Notes under the pieces: generated by a model
Seen by the model: the letters and a program-made list of their open reading frames with translations, nothing else
Database searches by the model: none
What the model was told of the DNA's origin: nothing
Program-made: the position numbers and the translations under genes
Assembly (NCBI GenBank): GCA_947561715.1
Contig: OX387197.1
Coordinates: 8,181,001-8,245,000 of the forward strand
DNA length: 64,000 nt
DNA from: Ascidia mentula
Taxonomy: Eukaryota > Chordata > Ascidiacea > Phlebobranchia > Ascidiidae
Reading direction: 5' to 3'
Shown here: in pieces, positions 27,463-39,700 of the stretch
How positions within the stretch are numbered: position 1 is the stretch's first letter
Layout: each line of letters opens with the position of its first letter

Positions 27463-28297
27463 GTGTGGCATATAACATATAAGGTGCGAATTCTCTAAGA
27501 ATGTAATTAACACGGACCTTAAGAATAAGTGCTATTTTGATTGGCATCGTATGAAATACATGTGCCGATATAGAGTCCAGGTCAGAATAATATGTTGTTT
27601 ATGTGTATTCGATGAAAATACCGACAATTTGGTGATTTCGTAATAGGACGAACACCGTGAAGAGATACTCTGTCAAAAATATTGAAAACAGCGTTGAGGG
27701 CATGATAAGCATTGAAAACTATTTGTTGGTACTGAAATTTAATGCGGTAAATGATTTTTTTTGCGAAAAAGCAAACAACACGCCTTAACCTCCAAGCGCC
27801 ATTCTTGGAACACGCAACAGGTTAGAGATACTCTTAAATTTCTCGATTGGCCTTCCAACAAAAAAAATTAGGAGTTCCCTAATAACACGCATGTACAACA
27901 GCGAAAACTCCTGTTGCGGAAAAAATTCACGATCAGACAAAGCAGAAATTATCGAAGAATATAAGTACCAAGCACCAACAACGAAAATTAACGTTTAGAC
28001 AACGAAAAACGTTTGGAATTAACGGCAACTAGCGTGGCTGGCATCTAGCCCACTTGGCTTTGGTGTGCGTTTCTACCGCGGCGATTAAGTCCCATGGTAA
28101 ATAACAATAGCCAGACACTAAAGTTATCTGTCATGTACAACTAAAATAGATAAAAAAATTTCAATATTATAATCATTTGATGAATTTCTAAACTGACCCA
28201 GAGAATTAGGAGAACACATCTAAGATTTAATTTAGTGTATTTTGTTTCAAATGCTACGCTTTTCCCTACTAACGAGGCGGCAGAAGCGCCCATGCCA

Positions 28298-28848
28298 GTT
28301 GCGGCAACATTGTGCTATGTTGCGGCAACTTAGCTATCTTGCCGCAACTTAGCACTATGTTGCCGCAACTTAGCTATCTTGCCGCAACTTATTAGCTCTA
28401 TGTTGCCGCAACTTAGCTATCTTGCCGCAACTTATTAGCTCTATGTTGCCGCAACTTAGCTATCTTGCCGCAACTTAGCTCTATGTTGCCGCAACTTAGC
28501 ACTATGTTGCCGCAACTTAGCTATCTTGCCGCAACTTAGCACTATGTTGCCGCAACTTAGCTATCTTGCCGCAACTTATTAGCTCTATGTTGCCGCAACT
28601 TAGCTATCTTGCCGCAACTTAGCTCTATGTTGCCGCAACTTAGCACTATGTTGCCGCAACTTAGCTATCTTGCCGCAACTTATTAGCTCTATGTTGCCGC
28701 AACTTAGCTATCTTGCCGCAACTTATTAGCTCTATGTTGCCGCAACTTAGCTATCTTGCCGCAACTTAGCACTATGTTGCCGCAACTTAGCACTATGTTG
28801 CGGCAACTTAGCTATCTTGCAGCAACTTAGCTCTATGTTGCGACAAGA
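28298..28848. repeat. Minisatellite of TTGCCGCAA-based units
   Basis: About 26 head-to-tail units, each beginning TTGCCGCAACTTA. There are three length classes: 19 bases (ending GCTATC), 21 bases (ending GCACTATG or GCTCTATG) and 24 bases (with an extra TTA). The 19-base class mostly alternates with the longer ones, giving a higher-order pattern. Each unit carries the odd palindrome TTGC-N-GCAA. Units at both edges read TTGCGGCAA or are degenerate, while inner ones all read TTGCCGCAA, so the interior has been homogenised. Confidence 0.95.
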
Positions 28849-30036
28849 TAATTTTTTTCAAAACGGCGCCCCATATGTAACACCCAGACGCGTCATAGTT
28901 GCCGTTACTTCCAGACTTTTTTCTTTGCCCATACGTAAATGTTCGTTTTTGGTGCTTTATACACATATTTCTCGACAATTTCTGCTTTGTCTGAACCTGA
29001 AATTTTTCCCAAAAGGGGTTTCCACTGCGGTTTGCCTTTTATTTTGAAACTCCTATCTAAATCAATGCATTTTCAGTCAATCTTTAACTGTACAATTATG
29101 ACGCCAGGCCCATTATTGTCGCGAAATTGGAACCATGAATTAGTAGAAACAGTTTTGTAAATGTTCGCGGGCAATGTTCTTCTTCACAATAGAGTAACTG
29201 TTCCCAACCGGGGTTAAAAATTTACCCTTTGGGGGTAAAATTTGCAAAATTTTTACTGTACGGCGTGTAGTCTTTGATCGGTTATGCTTTGTCTAAAACA
29301 TAACTTATTTTTACATTATTTCTTTGCTTCTCTGCAGTGTTTTTAAGTTCGGCAATTTCGTTCGGGCATACATTTCAAAACCTCTCTTTGCTTTTACAAC
29401 AATTTTGCAAATTTAGAAAATTAAAACATATCGGGTAAATTTTGTCTTCAATGGCTGCCAGGGAATATATTGGAGAAAAAATGTTGGGAATGTTGCAATA
29501 GAGCATTATTATACTATTTTTATTAAGTTTAGTTTGAAGGAGAGTTCTGGACACAAACAAAATTTCATGTTGCTACCTAGTAAAACAGCAAAGCTGCCCA
29601 CGTTCAACGTTTTGCTAAATTATTCTAAACTCGGGTGCAAAAAGTATCTGGAGTTAAGTAGTTAAATAAAAAAGCCAAAGCTAGAATGCTGTTCATCATA
29701 ATGCTGGTAAACGTTTCGAACTGATACAGCATAGAGTACTGATGATGAACCCTGTAGGTATAGGCTGCATATCAGTATGACCGTATCTATGTGACGTCAT
29801 GTTTGTTGTGACGTAATTTGGGTTTCACCGATATATCTAAATCTGAAACTCTGTAGATACTTAGGGACGGTACGGTATGTTTGATTCCGCAATTTAGACC
29901 CCTTGGATTTGTCCAACAAAATTTACCATTAGGTTGTGCAAACAGGTCCAACAAAATTTTTAATGAACCAGCAACGTATTGTGTCAATTTGTAGGCTACA
30001 ACAATATGAGTGTTCATGTTACATAAATAAAAAATC

Positions 30037-30798
30037 ATGCCCAAACGTTTTGCAAACCGCGGAAAGAAGCAAAGAGGTAGAGGCCTACATGAAACAGAAG
30101 ATCCTGCCAGTTTGCAAAATCCAAGCATAGAAGGTGAAAATGATGATGACGATAAAGAACGTCACACAATCAACTATCCCATGGCAATGTGGGATTTGCA
30201 ACACTGTGATCCAAAGAAATGCAGCGGGCGCAAGTTGGCAAGAAAGGGATTAGTCAAACTTCTACGCCTGCAACATAGATTTGCAGGCATAGTTTTAAGT
30301 CCAATGGCCACCGACTATGTTTCAGCTGGTGACCGGCAAATTATCTCTAGACATGGCGTTGCTGTTATTGACTGTTCATGGGCTCGCCTCGAGGATACTC
30401 CATTTTCTAAAATGAAAGGTGGTTATCCTAGACTTCTCCCCTATTTGGTAGCATGCAATCCCATAAATTATGGAAAACCTTGCAAACTTTCCTGTGTCGA
30501 AGCATTTGCTGCAACTTTGTACATTACTGGTTTTGTTGAAGATGCTGAATTTATCCTCAAACTTTTTAAGTGGGGACATGGGTTTCTTTCACTAAATGAG
30601 GATTTATTAACATTGTATCAGTCATGTTCCAGTTCTGCAGAAATCATTGCATGTGAGAAGAAATGGTTAGATGAAAACTCTAGAACAGACCATGATTCTG
30701 ACAGAGACCCACTAGATATAGACTTCTCGCTAGAATGTGGAAACCCAAATCGCCTAGTACATGCTAATCAACATTCTAGCAGTTCAGACAGCGACTAA
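30037..30798 (+). CDS. TSR3: 18S rRNA aminocarboxypropyltransferase TSR3
   Basis: A single open frame of 253 aa with no intron. Tsr3 transfers the 3-amino-3-carboxypropyl group from S-adenosylmethionine to N1-methylpseudouridine of 18S rRNA, the last step of m1acp3-psi formation in small-subunit maturation. Family signatures are AMWDLQHCDPKKCSGRKLAR (residues about 49-68), GVAVIDCSWARL, LLPYLVACNPINYG, LSCVEAFAAT, FKWGHGFL and GNPNR near the C-terminus. Both ends carry charged low-complexity stretches. Human TSR3 is longer because of its C-terminal tail. The start is the first ATG before the basic N-terminus MPKRFANRGKK. The next gene follows on the same strand after 187 bases without an AATAAA, so co-transcription is possible. 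The lack of introns is unusual here. Confidence 0.96.
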   Translation: MPKRFANRGKKQRGRGLHETEDPASLQNPSIEGENDDDDKERHTINYPMAMWDLQHCDPKKCSGRKLARKGLVKLLRLQHRFAGIVLSPMATDYVSAGDRQIISRHGVAVIDCSWARLEDTPFSKMKGGYPRLLPYLVACNPINYGKPCKLSCVEAFAATLYITGFVEDAEFILKLFKWGHGFLSLNEDLLTLYQSCSSSAEIIACEKKWLDENSRTDHDSDRDPLDIDFSLECGNPNRLVHANQHSSSSDSD

Positions 30799-30985
30799 TT
30801 TTTTTTCCTTTTGTATTAGCATTCCGTGTCTAGGACAGGCTAGTAACTGCTACACATGCCTTGTTAAATTGAACTAAACTTCAACTCAATAGATGTGCAT
30901 ATTGAATTTTTTTTTGTTTTGCATGTGTATAACTCCAATGTGTTTTTATGTTTGCAAAAGTTAACATTAACTGCAAAACAGCACA

Positions 30986-31846
30986 ATGAGTGAAAATGAT
31001 GCCCAGAAACTAAAACCAACAAAGTCCATTCTGAACTGGATGCCTAAAGTAGGAAAAAGCCTAAATGAACCAGAACGCCACAAGTTCAGAATGCTTGAAG
31101 AATCCCATGAAAGACCTTTCATGTGAGTGTAATTCGTGCTACATGCTAGGATAAATCCAATGCTCAAAAGATAAATATGTGAATGTTTAGGCCTTATCAC
31201 CTTTGTGACCGGGAAATGTTTGCATTTATGCTGTGTGGGAGAAATATGGAACGAGATCATGCACGTGTAGCATGTGCTGAAGAATTTCACGACATGGTTG
31301 ATTGCTATTCACTGCACACACAGGTAAACAATTATTGTTGTAATAATACAAGTAAGCAATAATTGTATGACAAATCAATAATAACTATTATTAACGATCT
31401 ACACCAGTGGCCGTAACACCTCATTGCAAATAAAAAATAAGTTTTCAACATCAAACTGCCTCCTTAACTAATTTTCAGCTACACCCACCACTAATTGCAA
31501 AAACTGCCTAAAATACATTCATTTTCTTTCTGCTCCTGTAATTGCAATATGGACACCGATGCAACTTTACTAGATTATATTTTGGTAAAAAAAAAATGTT
31601 ATACAGGTGCAATATAAAATAAAACATTTTGAAGAAATAAGCTGTGTATCAATTTACACCAAAACAATAAGTGCATAAATATTGAAGAACCCAACCACAC
31701 CCAACCTAGTACGGTTTTTATTACTTCAACTAAACATGAATAAGTGATTTTTTGTGTAGGAACGGGGCCGTATTCGTCTTATGATGGCAAGTCAGAAAGT
31801 TGGTGACAAAATTCCAAGGAAATCAGCACAGTTTTGGCAATACTGA
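30986..31846 (+). CDS. Twin-CX9C mitochondrial protein, NDUFS5-like
   Basis: Three exons (30986-31122, 31191-31323, 31760-31846) give 118 aa in frame. The core has two CX9C motifs, CDREMFAFMLC and CAEEFHDMVDC, separated by 12 residues. This is the coiled-coil-helix-coiled-coil-helix fold of intermembrane-space proteins oxidised by the Mia40 relay. The spacing equals that in the complex I accessory subunit NDUFS5, and a basic helix after the second motif also fits. NDUFS5 is therefore my first choice, but other twin-CX9C assembly factors cannot be excluded. The N-terminal 45 residues have no clear match. Its stop lies only 50 bases from that of the convergent SLC35B3. Confidence 0.7.
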
Positions 31847-31896
31847 TTATATTATTCGGAGCTTGCGGTTTTTGTTATTATATTGTGAGTGATAAA

Positions 31897-33603
31897 TTAA
31901 ACTATTGATACATTGCTTGAAGTTTTCCATCTTGCAATGAAATGGTGTAATGCTTGTTGAAGAGACTGGTTCTTGCTTATCAAATTTAAAGCAATACCAA
32001 GAAGAACCAAAGCTCCTCCCCAAATGTAGCTGCAAGATATTAATGTGTAAAAACTAGCAGTAGAAAAAGGGGTATTATCATACATACTTACTGTACAGTG
32101 AATGGCTTTGTAAAGAATATAAAGGAAAGAACAATGGTAACAGCTTTTCGACAAGTTGTCACAGTGACTGCAGGCAGAGCACCAAATGTACGGACAATTT
32201 GAAGAACAAACAAAATGCCGATATATCCAGTAACAGAAAAGACAAATATCATGAAAACACAATGAAGATTCTGCATGTCATGGATAAGTTCATGAAGTGG
32301 AATAAAACATTTCACTGACAGTAGAAAAAACATACCTTTATTAAAAAAAGGAACAGCCGAAGAGTTTCGTTTTGCCATAAGTGACCAAACAGGAGAATTA
32401 AAAATCCAATACCATAAGAGTAAAACACAACTTCGTCATTTGTGCAATTGTATTTTCTCATGGTTAGTTCTTGAAAGTTTCCTAAATGATGTACCAATTA
32501 GTTCTTGTCTATTTATAAGCAATATTTTAATTGGGCATGTGTATACCTATAAAAGCATCACAGCACAACGCCAGTGATATTAAAATCACACCAGTTGCAT
32601 CAAAGTTTGGAGATACTTTATTATCGCCCCAAGTAAATATAATTAGTCCCACAGACATTGCAATACATGCTAGAAAGTCAAGCAATTTATATTCTTTTCC
32701 TGAAAAAAAAGGACAAAAATATTTGTAATTTGCTTTCAAACTTATGTAAACCAACTTACTCTGAATCAGAATACCACCAACCATTACAGGTATTAGTTTG
32801 CTGGACTTAAAAATTACTTGTGTTGGATAGTTCAAATAACCCAATGATGTGTTGGAAAATCCCATTGTGCCAATAGTAAGGAATGCAAGAAGAATGTATG
32901 ACTTAATTGGAGCTCTAGAAACAAACTAGGTGAGTTTTGCATCTTAAACACAATGTATTTTGGGGTTTGATAACACATGGTTTTATCTTTTCTCAAGTCA
33001 TTTTTCCAAATAATATTCAGTGTGAAATTCCTGTTGCTGCCAGGCATATTGCAATTAAAAATGTACTGCTCTTCTGGCATAAACGTTTATGCCAGAAGAG
33101 CAGTACATTTTTAATTGTAATATTCAGTGTTTTATATGCAAAATAAAATGATTTGTTTTTTATACTTCATGTAATGAAAGAATAACAGTTATTAAATTGT
33201 TAGATTTTCTAGCATAACTTATACTTTCTATAAGTTCCTGAGTTGGAGATACGTTCCCGCAGCCCAAATAATGAGTAGAGGCCAAACTGAAGAAGGGTGA
33301 CAAACATGCCATTCTTTTTCAGCTCATCCACATGAAAAATTAGTTCCTGCAAAAGAAGTAATTCAAAATTAATTTGCTAATTACATTAAACAAATACAAC
33401 TAAAATAGTAACAAAATTTGACATAATCTTACCTGACAATAACCATAAAGTATGAATAACACAAATATGAAAGATACACACAACAGAAACTGACTGCTTC
33501 TGGACAAGTGTGTGATGTCAAGTCCACATATGCCTGTTTGGGGGGATTTACCACTTGTGGTTAAAGGTACAGAAGAAGGTTGTTTAGTTGGAAGCAAATT
33601 CAT
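31897..33603 (-). CDS. SLC35B3: PAPS transporter 2 (SLC35B3)
   Basis: Seven exons (33433-33603, 33225-33346, 32760-32914, 32547-32699, 32336-32481, 32092-32270, 31897-32029) join in frame to 352 aa. The human protein has 401, so the N-terminal cytoplasmic tail is shorter. SLC35B3 exchanges 3'-phosphoadenosine 5'-phosphosulfate (PAPS) across the Golgi membrane and supplies sulfate donor for glycan and protein sulfation. About ten hydrophobic segments are visible. Diagnostic stretches are TIGTMGFSNTSLGYLNYPTQ, VIFKSSKLIPVMVGG, DATGVILISLALCCDA, FGALPAVTVTTCRKAVTI and SFIFFTKPFTV. Intron 2 (32915-33224) contains a near-perfect palindrome, described separately. The 3' end converges on the CX9C gene. 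Confidence 0.95.
33052..33117. repeat. Perfect 66-bp palindrome in an SLC35B3 intron
   Basis: Two 33-base arms (33052-33084 and 33085-33117) are exact reverse complements with no spacer; the centre is AAAC/GTTT. Pairing extends to 39 bases per arm with one mismatch. A 13-base direct repeat, TAATATTCAGTGT, occurs at 33011-33023 and at 33118-33130, the second copy directly abutting the perfect right arm. Confidence 0.97.
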
Positions 33604-36600
33604 GATGATCCCCCTAATACATTCATCACCTTATAGCCAAACCCACAATCCTATGTCAATACGATACCTATAAACGGGTTGGCTACATCATACCAACATT
33701 ATAATCACAGGTTCGCTTATTTTTGTTAATATTAACACTAAGAATAACCTAATATGCTTGGTGGCAAGAAGGCACGTACTGTTCAAATGCCACGTAGGCT
33801 CTCTGATACAATCTCACCTACCTGCAGTATGCAGTGATTTTGTTTTTGCCGGCAGGTCCATAAATCGAAAACATTGTAACGCATGATTGCACATCTGATT
33901 GAAACATGCCACAAGTACAACAATACACGTTTAAATTTGCAGCCCGTGGTGTAAAAAAAATATATATTTGGCAACCACGTACGTAACCTCAGGTATATTG
34001 CAAGCACAACTGAAGCTTACTTTTTTTGCTCTGGACTGTGTATAATACAATCTTTTGTGTGGACGGTAAACATGTTGTGAATGAGTGCGCATGATAATCG
34101 TCTTAGTTGAACAATTTCCATGTAGTATTTATATTCTATGTCATGAAAACAATGGTGCTATTACCTGCACCAGGGGTTTTGGGTGTGAGTCGCATTTTAG
34201 AACTGTTTATTTGCGCAGACGGCGACAATTTTGATACGCATCAAAGCCCATTTTTGTATGTATTTTGCTTATCGAAACTGCCTGCAACGATGTTTTATGC
34301 CAACAAAATGCCCCTGCAGGACTGAACTACACAGAATGTATTCCAGTAAACTAGAATATACGAAAATGTGTCATTTTCGCATTTATGTCGCGGGCCGCAC
34401 GTTGGGCACCCCTGTCGTATACAAACCCAATTTAATCGATACAACATGATCGATACAATATAAAATTTTCGTAGGTTCCAGTGAACTGCAAAATATTTTG
34501 TTCGGGCCTTAGGTTAAAACGAAATCGGGCCGTTCTTTTGGCCGAAATTAAATTGTACGAGTTCGAGCCAAAAATGTTGGGCTCGATTGCAACTATATTT
34601 ATGGAGCGGTTTGCTTTGAAATTGGCACCAAAGAAAATTTGTAACCGGAAAGCAATGTGTAATTTCGCAACATCTCAAATTTTGTATAAGCTGCAAACAT
34701 ATGGCCATTATTTCGACCTATAAGGTCTCATCAGTGCAGCTGGTGTGACTGTCAGACGACTTTGCTGACCAAACGGCTAAGCAAAGACTTCCACTTTGTG
34801 CTAACTAACAATCACCGTCATCCGTTGGGCACCAAAATAGGTGCAACCTTACGGAGAAAACAAGGTGGATACACTATGGCCAAGCAAAGCTCAGCCAATA
34901 GTGCCGTCATCCCCCGTGTCACAATAATCATATGATAAGCAAAGTGGATCCAATAATATGAACTCAAATTTTGTTTGTAAAATTGCAGAAGACTTTAACG
35001 GGTTTAACTATTATTTATTCAGTGTTCTTTACGCATCCAAAACAATCCATCCTTTCTTGTGTTATTTCCCAGGATGTTAATATTCTCCATTTTGTTTTAA
35101 TACTGCTGAGGTTTCAAGCCGTTTAGTGCGTTTGACTGGTTGTGCAGATAACCCTTTCGTGTCCCAAAAAGTGTACTGCATTAACCAACGTGCGTAAAGA
35201 CACGCGCCAAGGTCAGCCAAAGCCTATTATTCATTCGCCATTGTTACGCCACACAACTGTTTTAGAGCTATCTCGCTCCTCCGAGGGGCAGAAAGTGGCG
35301 CAATTAGTCAAATACCTCGGGATTGTATTCAGTTGAACCATTGCACGCACGATGTTGCAATTCAAGTGCAATGTCCCCGCACTTGTGACGAACCAAGCAT
35401 ATTGGGAAATTCTTTCAAAAGTTTGTGAATAAACGTATAGATTTGAACATGGAAGAGATTATGAGATAAACACGTGCACACGTGCCACCCACGTGTTTAT
35501 TTCTGCCGCTAGAACATGCCTGTACTCTATTATGCGTAACTTACAGTAGTTTTCAACAGAGTTTGTAAATATGTTGCAAACAACAAGATCCATTGAATCG
35601 CCAGTGAGAAATACCGTTCCGAACCGAATTATTACAAAGGAAAGTGGTCGTGCGCTGCTTAACGTGAAGCATACCCATGTAATTTGAATTCTTGCGCTGC
35701 TTTATCTTATATTTAACCCTTTTTGCCGTTTTTTTGTCTTTTTGCTTAGCCTTTTTTTCAATTGTACGCCTTTAGCGTCTTTTTTTTTCAACAAAAAAAA
35801 ACTTACAGTAGTTGTTTTATTCGTTGTTTGTTATTTATGTTTTCTACCAGGTCTTGATATTTCCTTTATTGTTCACACGTTACGTTAACTGCTAGCAAAT
35901 ACCCTACAATCTCTACAACTTCATTTACTGTCAATTGAATCACTTTTGTACAGTTCTTATTTTCTTTAATTTTTCGTATTCATCTTTATGTTTCCTCTTA
36001 ATCTTGTGTTGTTTAAAGAATTAGACCATGGGGTGACGCTTGCGGGCACCGAAAATCGAAAGGTTATTCCAGCGTCTCCCTGCCCACACACACCTCCATC
36101 ACTTTCTTTCCGAATTTATTATCGTGTTTGGGCAAAAATAAACCAATGAATGAGATTATTTTGCGACTTTTTGTGACGTGTGTCGCAATGCTGTGTTTAC
36201 AGGAAGTCAGTGACGTAGAAGAAGGCGATGAATCCCCAATTTCACCACAGGAAGTTAAACAACATGTTTGGAAGAGTTTGCTTGGCTTACCATCAACATA
36301 TGTCTGAATGTCTTTGATGAAATGATTGTTTTGTTTTTGTGTGTCCACTGCATAGTTGTCTAAAAAACTAATCTTGTGCCGGACCGCTGATAAACGAGCA
36401 AATTGATTGACTTTGTCAATCACCCTTCTGTATAAAGTTTTAAGGAGGGGTGTTGGAAAACATAATAACTAAACAAGGTATTGTCTTTAGCCTAGAATTG
36501 TTCCTGAGTGTTTTATTGCAACAGATTGACACCAACATCGCGTCACAGGGTTGATCGTCGACACCGCAGCGCCAAGTGAGACTAAGCGGTCGCCTTCTTC

Positions 36601-36704
36601 TCGTTGCGGTGCCGGTCGAGTGGTACATTTATACGAGGGAAAAGTTGGCTCAGTAGTCAGTCCAATCGTTTGGTCAAGAAGTTGGTGCAACTCGTTGTGA
36701 TAAA
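33604..36704. other. Intergenic, AT-rich
   Basis: No gene that I can support. It includes a fragment near 34712-34760 related to a fold-back element at 49762, and T-rich low-complexity DNA around 35740-35810. Confidence 0.5.
34720..34762. repeat. Fragment of a MITE-like family
   Basis: GGTCTCATCAGTGCAGCTGG followed by TGTGAC resembles the arm of the inverted-repeat element at 49762-49899 (CATCAGTGCAGCTTTGGTGTTAC). No matching second arm was seen nearby, so this looks like a half element. Confidence 0.5.
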
Positions 36705-39700
36705 ATGTCCGCTTTGCAGCCGAATAATTTACTTCATAACTTTGTGCCGTTGCTAGTTCCCGGTGGTGAAACGTCCACTGGGCAGTCAACAAGTTTTGAG
36801 ACGACAGTCGGAGTGAACGTCAAAGAAATTATGGAGACCACGGGTTCTATACCGGTAGTGAGCGAGGGCTCTACCTTTACTGTGGCAGCATGGAATTATA
36901 CTGAACAACAAATGGAGATGAATTTGTGCAAGGACAATGATGTGAGAAGAGTGACGTTGGCGGAAGCGATTGCTTGCATGATATCGTTACTAACTGTGTT
37001 GGAAAACTTTGTCGTGCTGGCAGCGATAGTAAAGGGTCCAAGGAGCTTGCGTAAACCACCATACTGGTTCATTGCCAGCTTGGCAGCTGCTGATCTTCTC
37101 ACTGGTCTTGAAGTCGTCCTTGCAATCTTTGTTCCAGTTGGAAGCTCCCCGTTATCACGGATTGCTTTAAAGGCGAGTCTCATTTGTTTTTAACTTAAAC
37201 CATTTAGGCGATGTAGCACACCCTTCGTTCTTCTCGGTAAATTAGCTTAGGCTCGATCAATGCGTGCCGTTTGCATCCGTGAAATTTGACACCAAACGTG
37301 CCTTAGCGCTGTGAGAATAGCGACCCGTGCTACAGGACCGACCGAATTTTTTCAACATTGCAAAAAAACGCGGTTGACATCTGCCTCATGAGGCGTGTGT
37401 TTCAGTTAAATTTGATAAACTATTTTCGGGCGCCATGTGATATCACGGGCAGATTCGCTGTGCTGTATATTGTCATGTGGTGTTTGGGTAAATGAACGCG
37501 GCGGGTCTGGGACACACTATTTATCACTCTTATGCCCATTCAGAACCTAACATCGATTTTTTATTTGCTTGCAGGGCATGCCGGTCTTTACATTCATCGT
37601 ATCCATAAACAGTCTGGCGCTGGTGTCTTTCGATCGCTATTTGCGAATAACCCGACACTTGGACTACGAAAAACTGCTCACTCGCCGCCTGGTCATCCTA
37701 TTGATTGTGATGTCCTGGTTAACATCATTCGCGGGGGCCCTGATAGCGCCACTGCTCGGTTGGTCATGTGCCGAGCAGCACTGCTGCGCCAATGACGGTA
37801 AGTTTGGCGCAACGTCCTTCTTGCGAAAGCGTATAGCACAAGTTACGCGCAAACGACTTCCCGTCTGGGTGCCTTTGCGCCACAACATGTAACACTTCCA
37901 TTGTTTTCCTTGATATGCAGACAATATCAGACCTTATGAACAATCATTTGGTTGCAGGTGTTTGCGTGTGCATGCGCCAACAATATGGATCAGAAGTTTG
38001 CGACGAGCTCTGTTCCCAGTCGTTTGTGCCCTTCACGAAATCCTACATCATTAGCGGGGTTGCGTATTTCATTCTCTCCATCATTGTAATGGTTTATTTC
38101 TACGCGTCACTCTTTATGGTGGTGAAAAAGAAAACGTTTGGCAACAGCAGAAGCAGCAGCAGCAGCTCCACGGGCGATTCAAAATCGAAGGTAACTAAAC
38201 AATTCCCGGTACTTCGCAGTTTTGCATCATATCAAAATAATGGGAAACAGCTCGTGGGTTACCAGCGCAAAATAACTTTAAAAATTTCACACCGAAACTC
38301 ACTTTCCCGCGACATCATGTACTGGTGCTTACCAACACGTGTTTTTACTAGATATTGCCGTTCAACCAGGTGTAATAAGACGTGCACGGTTAAACAAAAA
38401 TGGAAGTCGATATTTGGTACTCTTGCGGCTATCAAATCTATTTACTAACCTGGTTTGACGTCACGTGTTTCCGTTCGACTGATAGCTGCAAATGGCGGGA
38501 ATATTTAAGACCCCCGCATGAAAGGAAATGACAGTCTTATATACTTGACGTGTTTTACGTGACAAGACTGTGGTACAATGTGACATGACGGACTACAAGC
38601 GACTTTTTACAATAGTTTCACAGCACCAATCAACAACCCAACACTTAAGTTCAGGCATTTTACAAAATGCAAAACGTGTAGAGATCGACCCAGACGATAT
38701 GAATAAATGGTACTTAATTGTGACGTTGTACAAAAACAATCGTTTGGATCGGGTTCAACAAAAATCAACCAAATTAGAACGAAATACGCTGGATGTAGGA
38801 AATGTCGCAGTGCACGAAGCTCATCCAGCGCCACTTTCGCAACGCGGACTTGACAGCCTTTGTCGCCATTCACTTCCGCCTACAGCTCGATACAATAGCT
38901 TAGTGCCAAGTGGTTGTTGTCGAATGCTGACACTTCATAGTACCTTTCGAGCTGGGAAATAATATTTTTTCGTTGATTTTGGCACATTTTCTGACCACAT
39001 CATGACATAAATTGCGTCACGGCCACAGTATGTTATGACACCGCCCCGTAGTTGTTCAATGTCGTGGGGCCGAACCGTGGGAACCGTTTCACACCGGTTG
39101 AAGCTGCCAATAGCCGACTTGTTCAAGTTCCCAATGCACATTTTTTTGTACACTCGGGACGCCATGCGAATTACCCAAACCGCGTTCATGGTGTCGCGAG
39201 GCGCAATTCTTCTGTCATCCGATGGTTTCCGCTTAAATCACGCCTATGCGCTGCTTTGTAGCTCACCACAGTTGAACCCCATGCTGTGACCAAATTACGC
39301 GCAATTTAACTTCATACAGAAGGCGGAGAGTTTTTTTCTATTTGAATTAAATTATATTTACTACTTATTGCAGGGTGGACATCGTTTCTCGTCGGTAAGT
39401 TGCTGAACGCGTTTTTAGTTGGGAGCGTTTGCCGCTCATTACAAACTGGCCTTGAACTTAATTTAGTTGCAGTGCATGTGGGGCCAAAGGTTTGTCGAAT
39501 CTTTCCGATGTTTTTGCATGAAGCAGCGACAAATCTTTGGACTGTAGTATAGTTTCAGCACTTAGCAAATAGTGTGCATGCGATTTACCGCGCACTTGGC
39601 TGGTAAATGGATTTCCCCTGGCATTGACTAGCCGCCAAGATTTTTTTTAGTTTTTTTTCGTGAACCGCTTGTGTCAACCACATCAAGGCTGCACTGTTAA

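Larger units (their letters stand above)
27243..30036. other. Intergenic with minisatellite
   Basis: Holds the 3' UTR of eIF2A (AATAAA at 27457-27462) and the tandem repeat at 28298-28848. The rest is AT-rich with no coding exon I can support. Confidence 0.5.

Noticed and set aside
28298..28848. CRISPR-like regular repeats
   Set aside because: Units abut with no unique spacers and vary in length; the window is eukaryotic.
38570..39289. Open frames inside the third GPCR intron
   Set aside because: The exon phases close without them, and they show no family resemblance.
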